Below, piece after piece: positions 36,371-46,346 of a stretch of 64,000 nt of DNA (position 1 is its first letter; every line of letters begins with the position of its first letter). The position numbers and the translations under genes are program-made. This DNA comes from Chelydra serpentina. Its lineage: Eukaryota > Chordata > Testudines > Chelydridae. Under the pieces are notes generated by a model. It saw only the letters and a list, made by a program, of their open reading frames with translations. It did no database searches and was not told where the DNA came from. Location of the stretch: positions 26,663,001 through 26,727,000 of the forward strand of contig JBAIAC010000004.1 of the NCBI GenBank assembly GCA_037349315.1, in the 5' to 3' direction.

Positions 36371-39300
36371 CCATCTTTGCAACTTTAAACACTCGGGGCT
36401 GTAAGCTGGGTCTCCACAGGTGCCGGGTGCTCTCCTTCCTTCGGGAGGGGGGGTACTCGGTTATCTTCCTGCAGGAGACCCACACGGACCCAGCCGCCGA
36501 AGCGAGCTGGCGGCTGGAGTGGGGGGACAGGGTCTACTTTAGCCACCTTTCAGCCCGTCAGGGCGGGGTGGCGACCCTGTTCTCCCCACACCTACAGCCC
36601 GAAGTGCTGGGGATCACCGAGGTCGTGCCGGGTCGCCTGCTGCATCTCCGGGTTAGGGTGGAGGGGCAGATGATACATCTTGCAAATCTCTATGCCCCGG
36701 CATCTGGCCCGGAGAAAGCACGATTCTTTCAGCAGGCGTCCGCCTTCCTCGGTACTCTGGATCCTCGCGAGTGCCTGGTCCTGGGCGGAGATTTCAACTG
36801 CACCCTCGAGGAGCGGGACCACACGGGGATCAAGTCGAGCCCGGCCACCGCAGACGCCCTCAGGGAGATCGTAGTCCATCACTCCCTGGTGGACGTCTGG
36901 CGCGACCACCACCCGGACGATGACTCTACGTTTACTTTTTTCCGGGTGGAGGAACAACGGTCGAGCCACTCCCAGTTGGATCGAATTTATTTTTCTCGGC
37001 GTCATCTTTCGCAGGCCCACTCCTCCAGCGTTCGACCGGCCCCGTTTTCGGACCACCATTTGGTGGCCGTGACGGCCTCTCTTTCTTCGGAGAGGCCGGG
37101 GCCGGCCTATTGGCACTTCAATAATGGCCTGCTGGAGGATGCGGGGTTTGTTGTATCCTTCCGGGAGTTTTGGCTGACCTGGCGGGAACAGAGGCGTGCC
37201 TTTCCCTCAGCGCAGCAGTGGTGGGATGTTGGGAAGGTGCGTGCCCGGCTCTTCTGCCGTAGCCACACCCGGGGTGCCAGCCGGCGGAGGGATGTGGTGA
37301 TAGAGCAGCTGGAGCGGGAAGTGTTGGAGCTGGAGAGGTGTCTGGCCGCCAGCCCCGGAGATCCACCCCTCTGTGGAGCGCACCGGGAGAAGCGGGAGGA
37401 GCTCCGGGCCCTTGACGATCTTCGGGCCCAGGGTGCCTTCGTACGATCCCGCATCCGTCTCCTGTGGGAGATGGATCGTGGCTCCCGCTTCTTCTATGCC
37501 CTGGAGAAGAAGAGGGGGGCAAAAAAGCACATCCTCTGCCTTCTGGCGGAGGACGGCGCCCCCCTCACAGATCCGGCGGAGATGCGCGAGAGCGCCCGGG
37601 CCTTCTACGCTGGCCTTTTCTCCCCGGATCCTACTGATGCCGATGCTTGCGGGGTGCTTTGGGACGGGCTCCCAACGGTCAGCACGGGCGACCGGGACCG
37701 GCTAGAGCTGCCTCTCACTCTGGCCGAGTTCTCGGAAGCCCTCCGTCTCATGCCCACTAATAAATCTCCGGGCATGGACGGGCTGACCGTGGAGTTCTAC
37801 CACGTGTTCTGGGATGTCCTCGGCCCAGACCTTGCCACCATCTGGGCCAAGTCTCTGGAGAGCGGGGTCCTCCCTCTGTCGTGCAGGCGAGCGGTGCTCG
37901 CCTTATTGCCGAAGAAGGGGGACCTCCGCGACCTCCGGAACTGGCGTCCCGTCTCGCTCCTCAGCATGGACTATAAGGTCATGGCGAAGGCCATCTCGCT
38001 GCGGCTGCGGTCCGTGCTGGCGGACGTGATCCATCCAGACCAGACCTACACCATCCCGGGCCGTACCATCTTTGACAATCTTTATCTGGTCCGGGACCTC
38101 TTGGAGCTTGGGTGTAGGGATGGTCTGTCGTTCGCCCTCCTGTCCTTGGACCAGGAGAAGGCGTTCGACCGGATGGACCACAGGTATCTCCTGGGCACTC
38201 TGCGGGCATTCGGCTTTGGGCCCCGGTTTGTGGGGTTTCTCCAGGTGCTGTACGCTTCCGCGGAGTGTTTGGTCAAGCTCAACTGGACCTTGACCGCACC
38301 TGTCAGCTTCGGGCGAGGGGTGCGTCAAGGCTGCCCGCTGTCGGGTCAGCTGTACTCTCTGGCCATTGAGCCCTTCCTTCGTCTCCTTCGTATGAGGTTG
38401 ACGGGGTTGGTGCTCCATGAGCCGGAGGTGCGGTTGGTCCTGGCAGCGTACGCCGACGACGTGCTCCTCGTGGTCCAGGACCCGGATGATCTGGTGCGGG
38501 TGGAGGCCTGTCAAGCTGTGTACTCGGCGGCCTGCTCCGCCCGGATCAACTGGGTCAAGAGCTCTGGCCTGGTGGTTGGGGCTGGGTGGCAGGCGAGCTC
38601 CCTCCCACCCGCGCTCCAGGCCATTCGGTGGAGTGCGGGTCCGCTGCTCTATCTGGGCGTTTATTTTTCCGCCACGCATCCGTCTCCGCCGGAGAACTGG
38701 CACGGTTTGGAGGGCAGGGTGACTGGGCAGTTGCGGGGCTGGACGGGACTGCTCCGGTGTCTCTCCCTTCGGGGTAGAGCACTGGTGCTCAACCAGCTGG
38801 TCCTGTCCATGCTCTGGCACCGACTCAACACCCTGTGTCCGCCCCCGGATTTCCTGGCCAATCTCCAGAGGTTGATTCTGGGTTTTTTTTGGCCAGGACT
38901 GCACTGGGTCTCTGCAGGGGTTCTCCATCTTCCCCTGGAGGAGGGCGGACAGGGCCTGACGTGCATGCGCACGCAGGTCCACGTCTTCCGCCTCCAGGCC
39001 CTGCAGAGGCTCCTTTATAGTGCAGGTGGCTCGGCGTGGAGCACGTTGGCGCGCGCCTTCCTCCGCCGCCTGCGAGGGCTCCGATACGACCGGCAGCTCT
39101 TTTTCCTCCGTCCGAGGGGTCTTCCGCGAGACCTCTCTGAGCTGCCGGTCTTCTACCAGGACCTCCTCCGTGCCTGGAAGCTGGTTTCAGCAACCAGGTC
39201 CTTTGTGGCCACCGAGGGGGTAGATCTCCTCGCGGAGCCCCTGCTACACAATCCCCATCTTCGTGTGCAGGTGGCGGAGTCCCCCTTGGTGTGCCGGAGG

Positions 39301-40281
39301 TTGGTCCTGGCGGGAGTCACTAAGATCGGAGACCTCCTGGACTATGACCTGGGGGGTTGGGTGGACCCCCGGGCGCTTGGTCGGCGCATGGGGCTCTCCA
39401 CCCTTATAACCCCCAGGCGCGTACTCCAGGAGGTGGAGGCAGCTCTGTCTCCCGCGGCTCGGTCTCTCCTCGAGCGGGTCCTGCGAGAGGGTGCGCCCCG
39501 CCCGTCCCTCACTCCAGGCCCTCCGGATCTCTCCATCGGCCCCCTGCCCCGTGAGCCTTCCCGGCCTCCCCCTCCTCACACATCGAGCCGGCTGCGTACA
39601 ATGCAGCCGGTTCGTTTCCAAACCGCGCCAAGGGACCATCTATACGTGCTCGTGCTGCACACGCTCCATTTCCCCACCCTCATATCCCGCCCAGACACCA
39701 AGTGGCGGGACCTGTTACCAACAGTGGAGGGTGGGGGACCCCGGTGGGCCAGTTTGTATTCTACCTTAGTCCCGCGGCCTGCCAGGGATATCAGCTGGCA
39801 GCTCCTGCATGGAGCAGTGAGCACGGGCGTGTACTTGGCGTGGTTTACTCCGGTCCCCGAAGCCTGTCCCTTCTGTGGCGAGAGGGAGACCCTGGTGCAC
39901 GCGTATCTTCAGAGCGCCAGGCTGCAGCCCCTCTTTCGGCTCCTCCAGAACCTCTTATTGAGGTTCTGGCTGCACTTTTCCCCTCACCTGTTTATTCACG
40001 CACACCCAATTCGAGGCCCCACAAAGTCGCGGGACCACCTCGTCAACCTCCTCCTAGCCATGGCCAAGGTGGCCATTCGGAACACCAGGGAGGAGAGGTT
40101 GGCAGGGGGAGGGGCCTGCGACTGTGGGGCTGTTTTTCGTTGTTTTATCCGCTCATGCATCCGGGCAGAGTTCCTCTGGGCAGCGTCCGCTGGCTCCCTC
40201 GATGCTTTCGAGGAGCAGTGGGCGCTGTCCGGGGTTCTCTGCTCGGTGTCCCCTTCCGGTTCCTTAGTTTTAGCCCTTTGA
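36361..40281 (+). CDS. Tx1 LINE ORF2: AP endonuclease-reverse transcriptase
   Basis: Intact 1306-codon polyprotein that would nick target DNA and copy the element RNA there. Residues 1-240 are an APE-type endonuclease with the expected active-site landmarks: N10 (ATLNTRG), E39 (FLQETH), Y111, D144/N146 (GGDFN), SQLDRIY at 204-210 and SDHH at 230-233. Reverse transcriptase spans about 450-760: NKSPGMDG (468-475), NWRPVSLL (527-534), D597 (SLDQEKAFDR), RQGCPLSGQL (655-664) and Y-A-D-D 697-700. A C-terminal CX2CX7HX4 motif starts at C1169, C1172, H1180, but the final ligand position is S1185 (QSARLQ) instead of the Cys I would expect, so this finger may be broken. No RNase H domain. The ATG overlaps the ORF1 stop. 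Length fits Tx1 ORF2. Confidence 0.93.
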   Translation: MSLTIFATLNTRGCKLGLHRCRVLSFLREGGYSVIFLQETHTDPAAEASWRLEWGDRVYFSHLSARQGGVATLFSPHLQPEVLGITEVVPGRLLHLRVRVEGQMIHLANLYAPASGPEKARFFQQASAFLGTLDPRECLVLGGDFNCTLEERDHTGIKSSPATADALREIVVHHSLVDVWRDHHPDDDSTFTFFRVEEQRSSHSQLDRIYFSRRHLSQAHSSSVRPAPFSDHHLVAVTASLSSERPGPAYWHFNNGLLEDAGFVVSFREFWLTWREQRRAFPSAQQWWDVGKVRARLFCRSHTRGASRRRDVVIEQLEREVLELERCLAASPGDPPLCGAHREKREELRALDDLRAQGAFVRSRIRLLWEMDRGSRFFYALEKKRGAKKHILCLLAEDGAPLTDPAEMRESARAFYAGLFSPDPTDADACGVLWDGLPTVSTGDRDRLELPLTLAEFSEALRLMPTNKSPGMDGLTVEFYHVFWDVLGPDLATIWAKSLESGVLPLSCRRAVLALLPKKGDLRDLRNWRPVSLLSMDYKVMAKAISLRLRSVLADVIHPDQTYTIPGRTIFDNLYLVRDLLELGCRDGLSFALLSLDQEKAFDRMDHRYLLGTLRAFGFGPRFVGFLQVLYASAECLVKLNWTLTAPVSFGRGVRQGCPLSGQLYSLAIEPFLRLLRMRLTGLVLHEPEVRLVLAAYADDVLLVVQDPDDLVRVEACQAVYSAACSARINWVKSSGLVVGAGWQASSLPPALQAIRWSAGPLLYLGVYFSATHPSPPENWHGLEGRVTGQLRGWTGLLRCLSLRGRALVLNQLVLSMLWHRLNTLCPPPDFLANLQRLILGFFWPGLHWVSAGVLHLPLEEGGQGLTCMRTQVHVFRLQALQRLLYSAGGSAWSTLARAFLRRLRGLRYDRQLFFLRPRGLPRDLSELPVFYQDLLRAWKLVSATRSFVATEGVDLLAEPLLHNPHLRVQVAESPLVCRRLVLAGVTKIGDLLDYDLGGWVDPRALGRRMGLSTLITPRRVLQEVEAALSPAARSLLERVLREGAPRPSLTPGPPDLSIGPLPREPSRPPPPHTSSRLRTMQPVRFQTAPRDHLYVLVLHTLHFPTLISRPDTKWRDLLPTVEGGGPRWASLYSTLVPRPARDISWQLLHGAVSTGVYLAWFTPVPEACPFCGERETLVHAYLQSARLQPLFRLLQNLLLRFWLHFSPHLFIHAHPIRGPTKSRDHLVNLLLAMAKVAIRNTREERLAGGGACDCGAVFRCFIRSCIRAEFLWAASAGSLDAFEEQWALSGVLCSVSPSGSLVLAL

Positions 40282-40469
40282 CCCTCACGCCCGTTCCTGT
40301 TCTTTTATTTGTTGCCCCCCGGATTTATTTGGGATCTAGGTTTTGTGGATCCCTCCCCTTAGGCTGAGGGGTGGGATCCTTTAGCAGTGGGCGGGCTTCG
40401 CTCGCCCACTTCCCGGATACCAATAGGATCAGACTTCTGTACCCCACTTGTCTGGGTCTGTCACAATAT
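40282..40469 (+). other. 3' region and end of the Tx1 LINE
   Basis: 188 bp after ORF2, ending CACTTGTCTGGGTCTGTCAC. It includes GGCGGGCTTCGCTCGCCCAC, a short hairpin. There is no poly-A or simple repeat at the end; the sequence passes from TGTCACA into ATATATAG. Confidence 0.6.
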
Positions 40470-41534
40470 ATAGCAGTTTCATTTGGCAATGTTTGTTGCC
40501 ATGGAGACAGCTGTATCATTCCTGGACATTTGTGGTACCAAGAAAGATCAGTGATTGTAAGCAATGGAGTTTAACCGTTAACAGTCATATCGAAAAGTAC
40601 TGTAACTGTAAAGTAAATGTTATTAGGAATTAAAAATCTATATGGTGGTGTTTTGTAAATGGAAAAAAAATAATTGTATTACAACTAAGCAATTATATAA
40701 AAGACTGAAATGCCATAGATTGGAAAAAATCCAACTAATGGCTTACAGTTCACTCTGTTAAGGAAATATTATTTAATAATGGTTGTTTTTTTCATGTGCC
40801 AAGTGTTATTGAATTTCACCAATCTGCAGTCATGGGAGTTTGGTCAAAAATTGTTTCAAACTATTGAAAGGACTTTATAGACAAAAAAGTAAACTTTTAA
40901 AATGCATATGCCAGCCAAGGTGGGGCATCAACAAAACTGGAGGGAGCCTGATATGTTAGGAATTGGTATGTTGCTCTGAAACCAAGCTGGCAGAGATGCT
41001 GTGGGAACGTGACCAAGCATTTCAACAGAAAGGAGCAGTAGAGGTACCGCATCTATTATATGAGCAAGTGTTTCAGCCAGAATTAGCATCTAGAGTATTG
41101 TATTTTGAAAAGCAACAAAGCAAAGAAGTTATTGAGAAAGAGTTAGCTATTTTATATGTATGATGTTGTAAATTGTTTTTAATGTACAAGATAAACTTAA
41201 TTTCCTACCATGAAAGGTAAAAGGCAAAAAGAATGATGTGCAGCATATGGTAAATATATTCTATGTAAAGTACAAGAGGCCTTATGTGACATAGAACAAA
41301 GAGGGTTGCCCTCTTTTATCCCCACAGAAAAGTTAAACATTTGGTACAAGGGAGGTAATAGTAATTGGTATAGGATAAGAAAATTAACAAGGGTCCAATA
41401 CCATAAAGTTAAATCTAGAAAGCAGTGCAGCTCATATGGTGTGGAACAAGTTTGTTGTCCATCCTCAAATACTGTTACCTAACAATGCGAAGGCAAGAAA
41501 GCCCCAGACTTGCATTTGGGGACATTTATATGTG
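40470..41534. other. Right flank of the Tx1 LINE with a small unexplained open frame
   Basis: AT-rich sequence. A 66-codon plus-strand frame at 40963-41163 reads as a charged, amphipathic protein segment (LAEMLWERDQAFQQ, HLLYEQVFQPELASRV, SKEVIEKELAILY), unlike the chance frames elsewhere. I do not recognise it. It could be a fragment of a transposon protein or an exon. Nothing else is recognised here. Confidence 0.35.
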
Positions 41535-42075
41535 CTACTCCTGAGGGCATTCTGCACCAAAAAAAATCAAAAATTCTGCAAGTTTTGTCAATACATAAAT
41601 GCAGAGACCCCAGCATGGCAGTGGGGAGCACAGGCCACTTGCTACATGAAGGTGGGAGATCACCTTGCAGCTCCTCACCCCTACCACTGGGAGACAGACT
41701 CAGCGGTGAGGCTGCACCCAACCCTGACACAAGCACAATGCCTGGGCCTGCCTCAGAAACACCCTGGGACCCTGCCTCTCTGCACCAGATGTGGGGCAGG
41801 CAGGTTCAACCAGGCAGGATCCAAGTGTGAAGGGGCTCAGGGTGGGGGGATCCAGGTGTGGGGTGAGAGAATTCTGTGTGGGACAATCTGGGTGCATGAA
41901 GCTCAGTGTGGAGGGGTCTAGGTGTGGGGGGATCTGGATGCACAGAAGCTCGATGGGGGGAGGGTTCCAGGTGCAGGGGCAATGGGACTCTGCAGGGGCT
42001 TCCCGGTGAAGGTGGTTGGGGCTCAGCGGAGGGGTCTGAGTGTGGGGGTCTCAGTGGGGGCCTCCTGTGTTTTTA
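41535..42075 (+). mobile_element. hAT-like element fragment (CTACTCCTGAGGGCATTCTG end)
   Basis: Begins CTACTCCTGAGGGCATTCTG and CACCAAAAAAAATCAAAAAT, the end sequence of a reptile non-autonomous hAT-like family as I remember it. The body is G-rich on the plus strand, with repeated GGGGG-ATC(C/T)-GG(A/G)TG units (GGGGGGATCCAGGTGTGGGG, GGGGGGATCTGGATGCACAG). The right terminal repeat was not found. The open frames (to 161 codons) run through these imperfect repeats and carry no motif. Confidence 0.4.
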
Positions 42076-42349
42076 GTGCTTTTCTATGATTGCTCTGTTC
42101 CTATGGATTTCTGACAGAAGATGCAGTTTCCATACAATTAAAAATTTTCATTTTCTTGACAAAGGAGGTGCAGAATGGTTCCAGGACAATCCCACTTCTG
42201 ATTTTTCAACACTCCACAATCTCAAGGGAATTTGCTATTTTTCCTACAACTGTGAGCCTCACTCATGGGATAACCTGAAACTTGCCACAGTCATATTGCC
42301 ATTTTAAGAGCACGGTTTCAATACTCTCTGTCAGAGGATGAGATAGTGA

Positions 42350-42452
42350 TGTCAGGTAAACCTGTGTAAATCCAGAGTAACTCAGCTAACTTCACATAAA
42401 GTTACTCCGGATTTTTCCTTGTGTAACTGAGATTTAGAATCTGGCCCCTGGT
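42350..42452. repeat. Palindromic foldback repeat
   Basis: GTGTAAATCCAGAGTAACTC is mirrored by AAGTTACTCCGGATTTTTCC, and the copy ends GATTTAGAATCTGGCCCC. Related to 3791-3885. Confidence 0.55.
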
Positions 42453-42829
42453 ACCTTAGAGCCTGATCTTGTAGCCCATATCCCAGCTACAATGGATCCT
42501 TAACTTTATTTGATTAATTTGGACATTGTATGATACGATATGTACTTGTGGACTTAAGTCAAGCACAAAGAGTTCTTAGAGAGACCCAAAATGTCTCATA
42601 CAGGGAAATTAATAAAATGACTTGCAGGTAGCAGGTCGTTTTCTAACTCTCTGCTGAGACATGGTGCCTGTTCTCTCTCTGCTCTCACAACATGTATACT
42701 GTTAATAAATCTGTAGAACAATTTTTAAATTAATTTGACCTAAGACTAGAACGGATAGTTTGCATGTTGCTGTTTTATCCTGCATCCCATTTACCGCTGC
42801 ATTTAGCCCCTTTGCCTATCAGCTGTGGC
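42453..42829. other. Non-coding stretch
   Basis: No gene or repeat recognised. Confidence 0.4.
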
Positions 42830-42931
42830 CAGGGCCGGTTCTAGCTTTTTGGCCACCCCAAGCACACACAAAAATGGGTGGGGGGCCCACCGGACTGCCG
42901 AAGCAACAAACAAACAAAAAATCACGGCCGC
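42830..42931 (+). repeat. Fragment of a CAGGGCCGGTTCTAGC repeat
   Basis: Starts CAGGGCCGGTTCTAGCTTTT and runs through GGCCACCCCAAGCACACACA and GGGGGGCCCACCGGACTGCC to CACGGCCGCCCCAA. The CAGGG start and GC-rich body suggest a hAT-like MITE end; the right end is not found. Confidence 0.5.
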
Positions 42932-43021
42932 CCCAACTGTTCCTAGTAAAGGGGCTTTTGCAGAGTCAATGTTCCAGAACAGATATATATATATATAAAT
43001 ATGGAAATATGTTCTTCTCCT

Positions 43022-43193
43022 AGAACTGGAAGGACCTTGAAAGGTCATTGAGTCCAGGCCCCTGCCTTCACTAGCAGGACCAAGTACTATCCCCTGACAG
43101 ATTTTTGCCCCAGATCCCTAAGTGGCCCCCTCAAGGATTGAACTCTCAAACCTGGGTTTAGCAGGCCAATGCTCAAACCACTGATATTCCCCC
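43022..43193 (-). repeat. tRNA-derived SINE (tortoise pol III type)
   Basis: In minus-strand orientation it starts with ATATCAGTGGTTTGAGCATT (box A region), then TTTGAGAGTTCAATCC (box B, GAGTTCAATCC), then a SINE body with GGGGGCCACTTAGGGATCTG and GGCAAAAATC, and an end matching the tail GACCTTTCAAGGTCCTTCCA. This matches the tRNA-derived SINE family of cryptodiran turtles as I remember it, and it is one of the better clues to the host. Confidence 0.8.
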
Positions 43194-43398
43194 AATTTAA
43201 TATCCTAGTTAAATACCTTTAACACCTTTGTGTCAACTGTCCATAATGGGCCATGTTGATTATCACTTCAAAAGTTTCTTTCCCCTACTGATAACAGTTC
43301 CTTTCAATTAATTAAGCTTTTACAGTTGGTATGGTTACTTCCACCTTTTCATGTTTCTCTGAATGTATAAATATCTTCCCACTGTATGTTCCATTCTA

Positions 43399-43536
43399 TG
43401 CATCCGACGAAGCGGACTGTAGTCCACGAAAGCTTATGCTGAAATACATTTGTTAGTCTCTAAGGTGCCACAAGTATTCCTTGTCTTATTTTCTTTTTGC
43501 TGACACAGACTAACACGGCTACTACACTGAAACCTA
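43399..43536 (-). repeat. Monomer of the GTAGCCGTGTTAGTCTG repeat
   Basis: Reverse-oriented copy with the same two ends as the monomer at 609-743: CATCCGACGAAG at the left and GCTACTACACTGAAACCTA at the right. The hairpin reads GCGGACTGTAGTCCAC, differing from the other copies at paired positions of the stem. No target duplication was found here. Confidence 0.8.
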
Positions 43537-45238
43537 ACATCTGGAGAGTAATACAGAACTTGTTTGTATCAATGTTAAAAGGAGAAGTCACAGGAGGGGG
43601 ATCTTTGTGCTGGCTTAGGGGACGGTATCCTGGTGTCCTGACTGAGCTGGTACCTTGCGGCAGGTATAGTGTGTTAGTGTACTTTGTAGGTTCTTTGGGG
43701 CACTAGTGCCATGCTTTATTGACAATAAACTTGGCCGAGTGCCTTTGCCATCAGACCTAGTCTGTGGTCTGTCTTTAAGAACACCACGAAGGACTGCTGA
43801 ATTGGCAAGTTGTATTCTCTGCTACTGAAGCTGACATGGGAGCTACAGAAGCAGACGCACTTAGTGGCCTTAACAACACGCCGCAGCACTAACAGAGGGT
43901 ACTTGGCAATAAAAGCCGTATTTTACTTTAGCAATGTGACAATAAATGAAGAGTGCTTCTCTCAGAACAGCGGAACAGCAAAATCAGTGATACCCCCTCT
44001 CTCATTTTACAATCTTCAGCATTCTGGACCTGAGCTGCTATATAAATAAATTAATTTGAGAAGGATTTTTATGATGTACTATCCATGACCATCTAAAACC
44101 AGGAAAGAGTAAATCTCTTTTCTTAGATCAATTCTATTTCCATCTCTACTACTGACTCAGTGTGTGATCTTGAGCCAGTCACTTAATCTCTCTATGCCTC
44201 ACTTTAGTAGACTGCAACAGAATCTCTCTCACATCCCAATTCAGCAGAGCACTTAAGCACTCAGTCAGCCTGAAGTCAATGGGACCTCGCACATGCTTAA
44301 GTACTTTGCTGAACCTAGGCTTCATTGTGGGACAAGGAATGTTAACCTTAATTCATTTTTGTAGAACCTCAGCTAATAAGCACCATTTTCAAGTGCAAAG
44401 GATTCTTCTTTGTTGAGACTGAGTTTTGGAAATAAACTATTTTCAGACAGAAAGGGTTCTCTACACCAGTGCATTTTTAAAAAAAACAGCAAAAATCTGT
44501 TTTTGCTTTAGGATAGATAGTTTTGTTGCTTTAGGATAGAGAGTCTTTTTTCCCATTCATGCTCCATTTAAGTTCCCATCAGTTGGAAAAAACATCAGCT
44601 GATTCATGGCAGGGGACAGCTGATTTGGGCTAATGGTTTCCTGTCCTATTCTCTTTTTTAAATTCTCTGTAGTGACATAACTGTACTTCAGTAGTTCATG
44701 CAGCATTTAATTAAGCAATCAGATACAAGCGGGTATGTTTTATGTTAATTAATACAGACCCAGCTGCGTTGTGTGGCCTTGTTCATTTTAAACCCCTGAA
44801 GCATATATATTAATGGACCATAAAACATGTCCTGGAGTATCTTATTGCTACTGTAATATGTTCTTTAATTTGTTTTTAATAAATACATTTGCAAGTAAGA
44901 ATGAGAGGGGAGTTCTCTATAGCTCCTCCCCTTTATTACTATATTCTAGATAGTTTGTTGTATGTAGGGATTAATAAAATAATGTTGTTCAGTGAGACAA
45001 TTCAGGGTCACACACAGGACACTTTGCTCACTTTTCTGGCTTCCTAAAAGCAGAGAGGCTTTAGGTGTGAAGGGCCTGGAGTGAGGAGATCTGGTTTCTA
45101 TGCTGGGCTTTGTCACAGACTTGCTGTGCTACTTTAGGCAAGATACTGGGGGATGGGTCCTGGCACTTTGGTATTCCCCTGGCTTTTAGTAGGGTTCTTT
45201 GCATGAGTGAGGCATGCAGGATTGGGCCCTAACTCTCT
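43537..45238. other. Non-coding stretch with old repeat pieces
   Basis: No gene recognised. Around 43590-43790 a segment with ATTGACAATAAACTTGGCC and GTCTGTCTTTAAGAACACC resembles the end of an LTR but has no definable boundaries. A MIR-like piece (GTGTGTGATCTTGAGCCAGT) is near 44140-44215 and another near 45070-45150. Confidence 0.35.
44235..44320. repeat. Palindromic foldback repeat (CCCAATTCAGCA ends)
   Basis: CCCAATTCAGCAGAGCACTT is mirrored by AAGTACTTTGCTGAACCTAG around CTGAAGTCAATGGGACC. Second copy of the repeat at 21731-21820. Confidence 0.65.
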
Positions 45239-45465
45239 GGGTACATCTACACTGCACACTTCTGTCAGCGGTGTGTACAGTACATACACTACACTGCCCC
45301 CAAAATGGGTATAAATAGCAGTGTAGATGGTGAGGCACTGGTTAGATGAGTAAAGACCTGCCCGAACCCTTAGGGTCTGTACCCAACACGGTTCTCTAGA
45401 TGCCCAGGCAGTGCCTCCCTCATCTACACAGCTATTTTTAGCATAGTGTCCTGCTGCCTACGTTT
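45239..45465. repeat. Foldback repeat with TACATCTACACTGC end
   Basis: GGGTACATCTACACTGCACA and the internal AGCAGTGTAGATGGTGAGGC and CTCATCTACACAGC form inverted pairs. It resembles the foldback at 50693-50875 in its 'tctacactgc' end. Boundaries are approximate. Confidence 0.4.
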
Positions 45466-46346
45466 TACCCCACCAGTGGGATAGGATCCAGCAGCGGGCA
45501 GGCAACAGGGAAAGGCTCTGGCAGCTCCCCACTGCTGGAGCCTTTTCTCGCCGCCAGAGCCTTTCACTGCTGCACCTACTGCAGTCTGCCTTTCACTGCG
45601 GCACGTAGCGACAAACACCCTGCGCACTGTTGCCATAGACACGCCTTCTGCGTTTCCGTTTCTCCTCTGTGAAATCAGGATGGGACAGCTATCCCTATCG
45701 TGCCTGCGAAGATGTATGTTCCATACCCACAAGAATGAATTCTGCAACTGGATATACCATTTAAAAAGTTGATTTACAGCGAATATTCGAGCATGAGCCA
45801 ATAGTTTGCTTCTCACAGGTGTTTGTGCTCCTAAAGACTGAGAACTCCTGTGTTGGAGGATATAACCAGGAAAAGTTCACAGACCCACTGGAATAGAGAT
45901 TTGTTTTGAATTCAAATGAATATTTGCAGAAAAGATTTCCCACGGCTTATTCAACATTACAGGGAGTTTAGTTCAGTCATGAATAATTCAGGAGCATTGT
46001 ACCTGCTGACAGAGATAGTCAAAAAAAATTCTGTCAAAGATTTTTCAGAAGAAAACGGCTCTCTTGTTGAAATGGAATTGTCCAGTTTTAACCAAAAATG
46101 TTGGTCATTCAATGAAAACCCCCAAAACGTCAAAGAAAAATCTCAGCAATTTTTTTGTTTCTTCGTTTTGATTATATCCAAACTTTTTAATTGGAAAAGA
46201 GAAACATATCTGAACCAGCTTCATCTGCCAACCAGGAGCAGGCTCCTCTGTATCCCCGCCTCCACCATTACACTTAACAGGGGCCTTTGTCTGCCCTATA
46301 GGTTGATTCGCACACTGACATCAGTGGAGTTTCTCTCACCTGGGAT
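45466..46346. other. Non-coding stretch
   Basis: No gene recognised. The 193-codon frame at 45916-46497 runs across AT-rich sequence and into a MITE, and has no motif. Confidence 0.4.

Larger units (their letters stand above)
31950..40469 (+). mobile_element. Tx1-clade LINE, near full length
   Basis: An 8.5-kb GC- and CpG-rich block in AT-rich surroundings. It holds a leader of about 1.7 kb, an ORF1 with a zinc knuckle (one frameshift), an intact ORF2 with endonuclease and reverse transcriptase, and a 184-bp 3' region. I assign it to the Tx1 group of the L1 superfamily from the ORF2 layout: AP endonuclease, L1-like RT with YADD, C-terminal Cys/His motif, no RNase H. The outer ends are inverted copies, ATATTGTGACA (31950-31960) and TGTCACAATAT (40459-40469). 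No poly-A tail and no ordinary target duplication longer than ATAT is seen. High CpG content and the intact ORF2 suggest recent insertion. Confidence 0.85.

Noticed and set aside
37903..38982. A 359-codon minus-strand open frame inside ORF2
   Set aside because: It is a GC-rich shadow of the RT coding strand, with Arg/Pro/Gly-heavy composition and no domain.
43022..43193. A functional tRNA gene
   Set aside because: Box A and box B regions are present, but no cloverleaf is possible and a SINE body follows; it is a tRNA-derived SINE.
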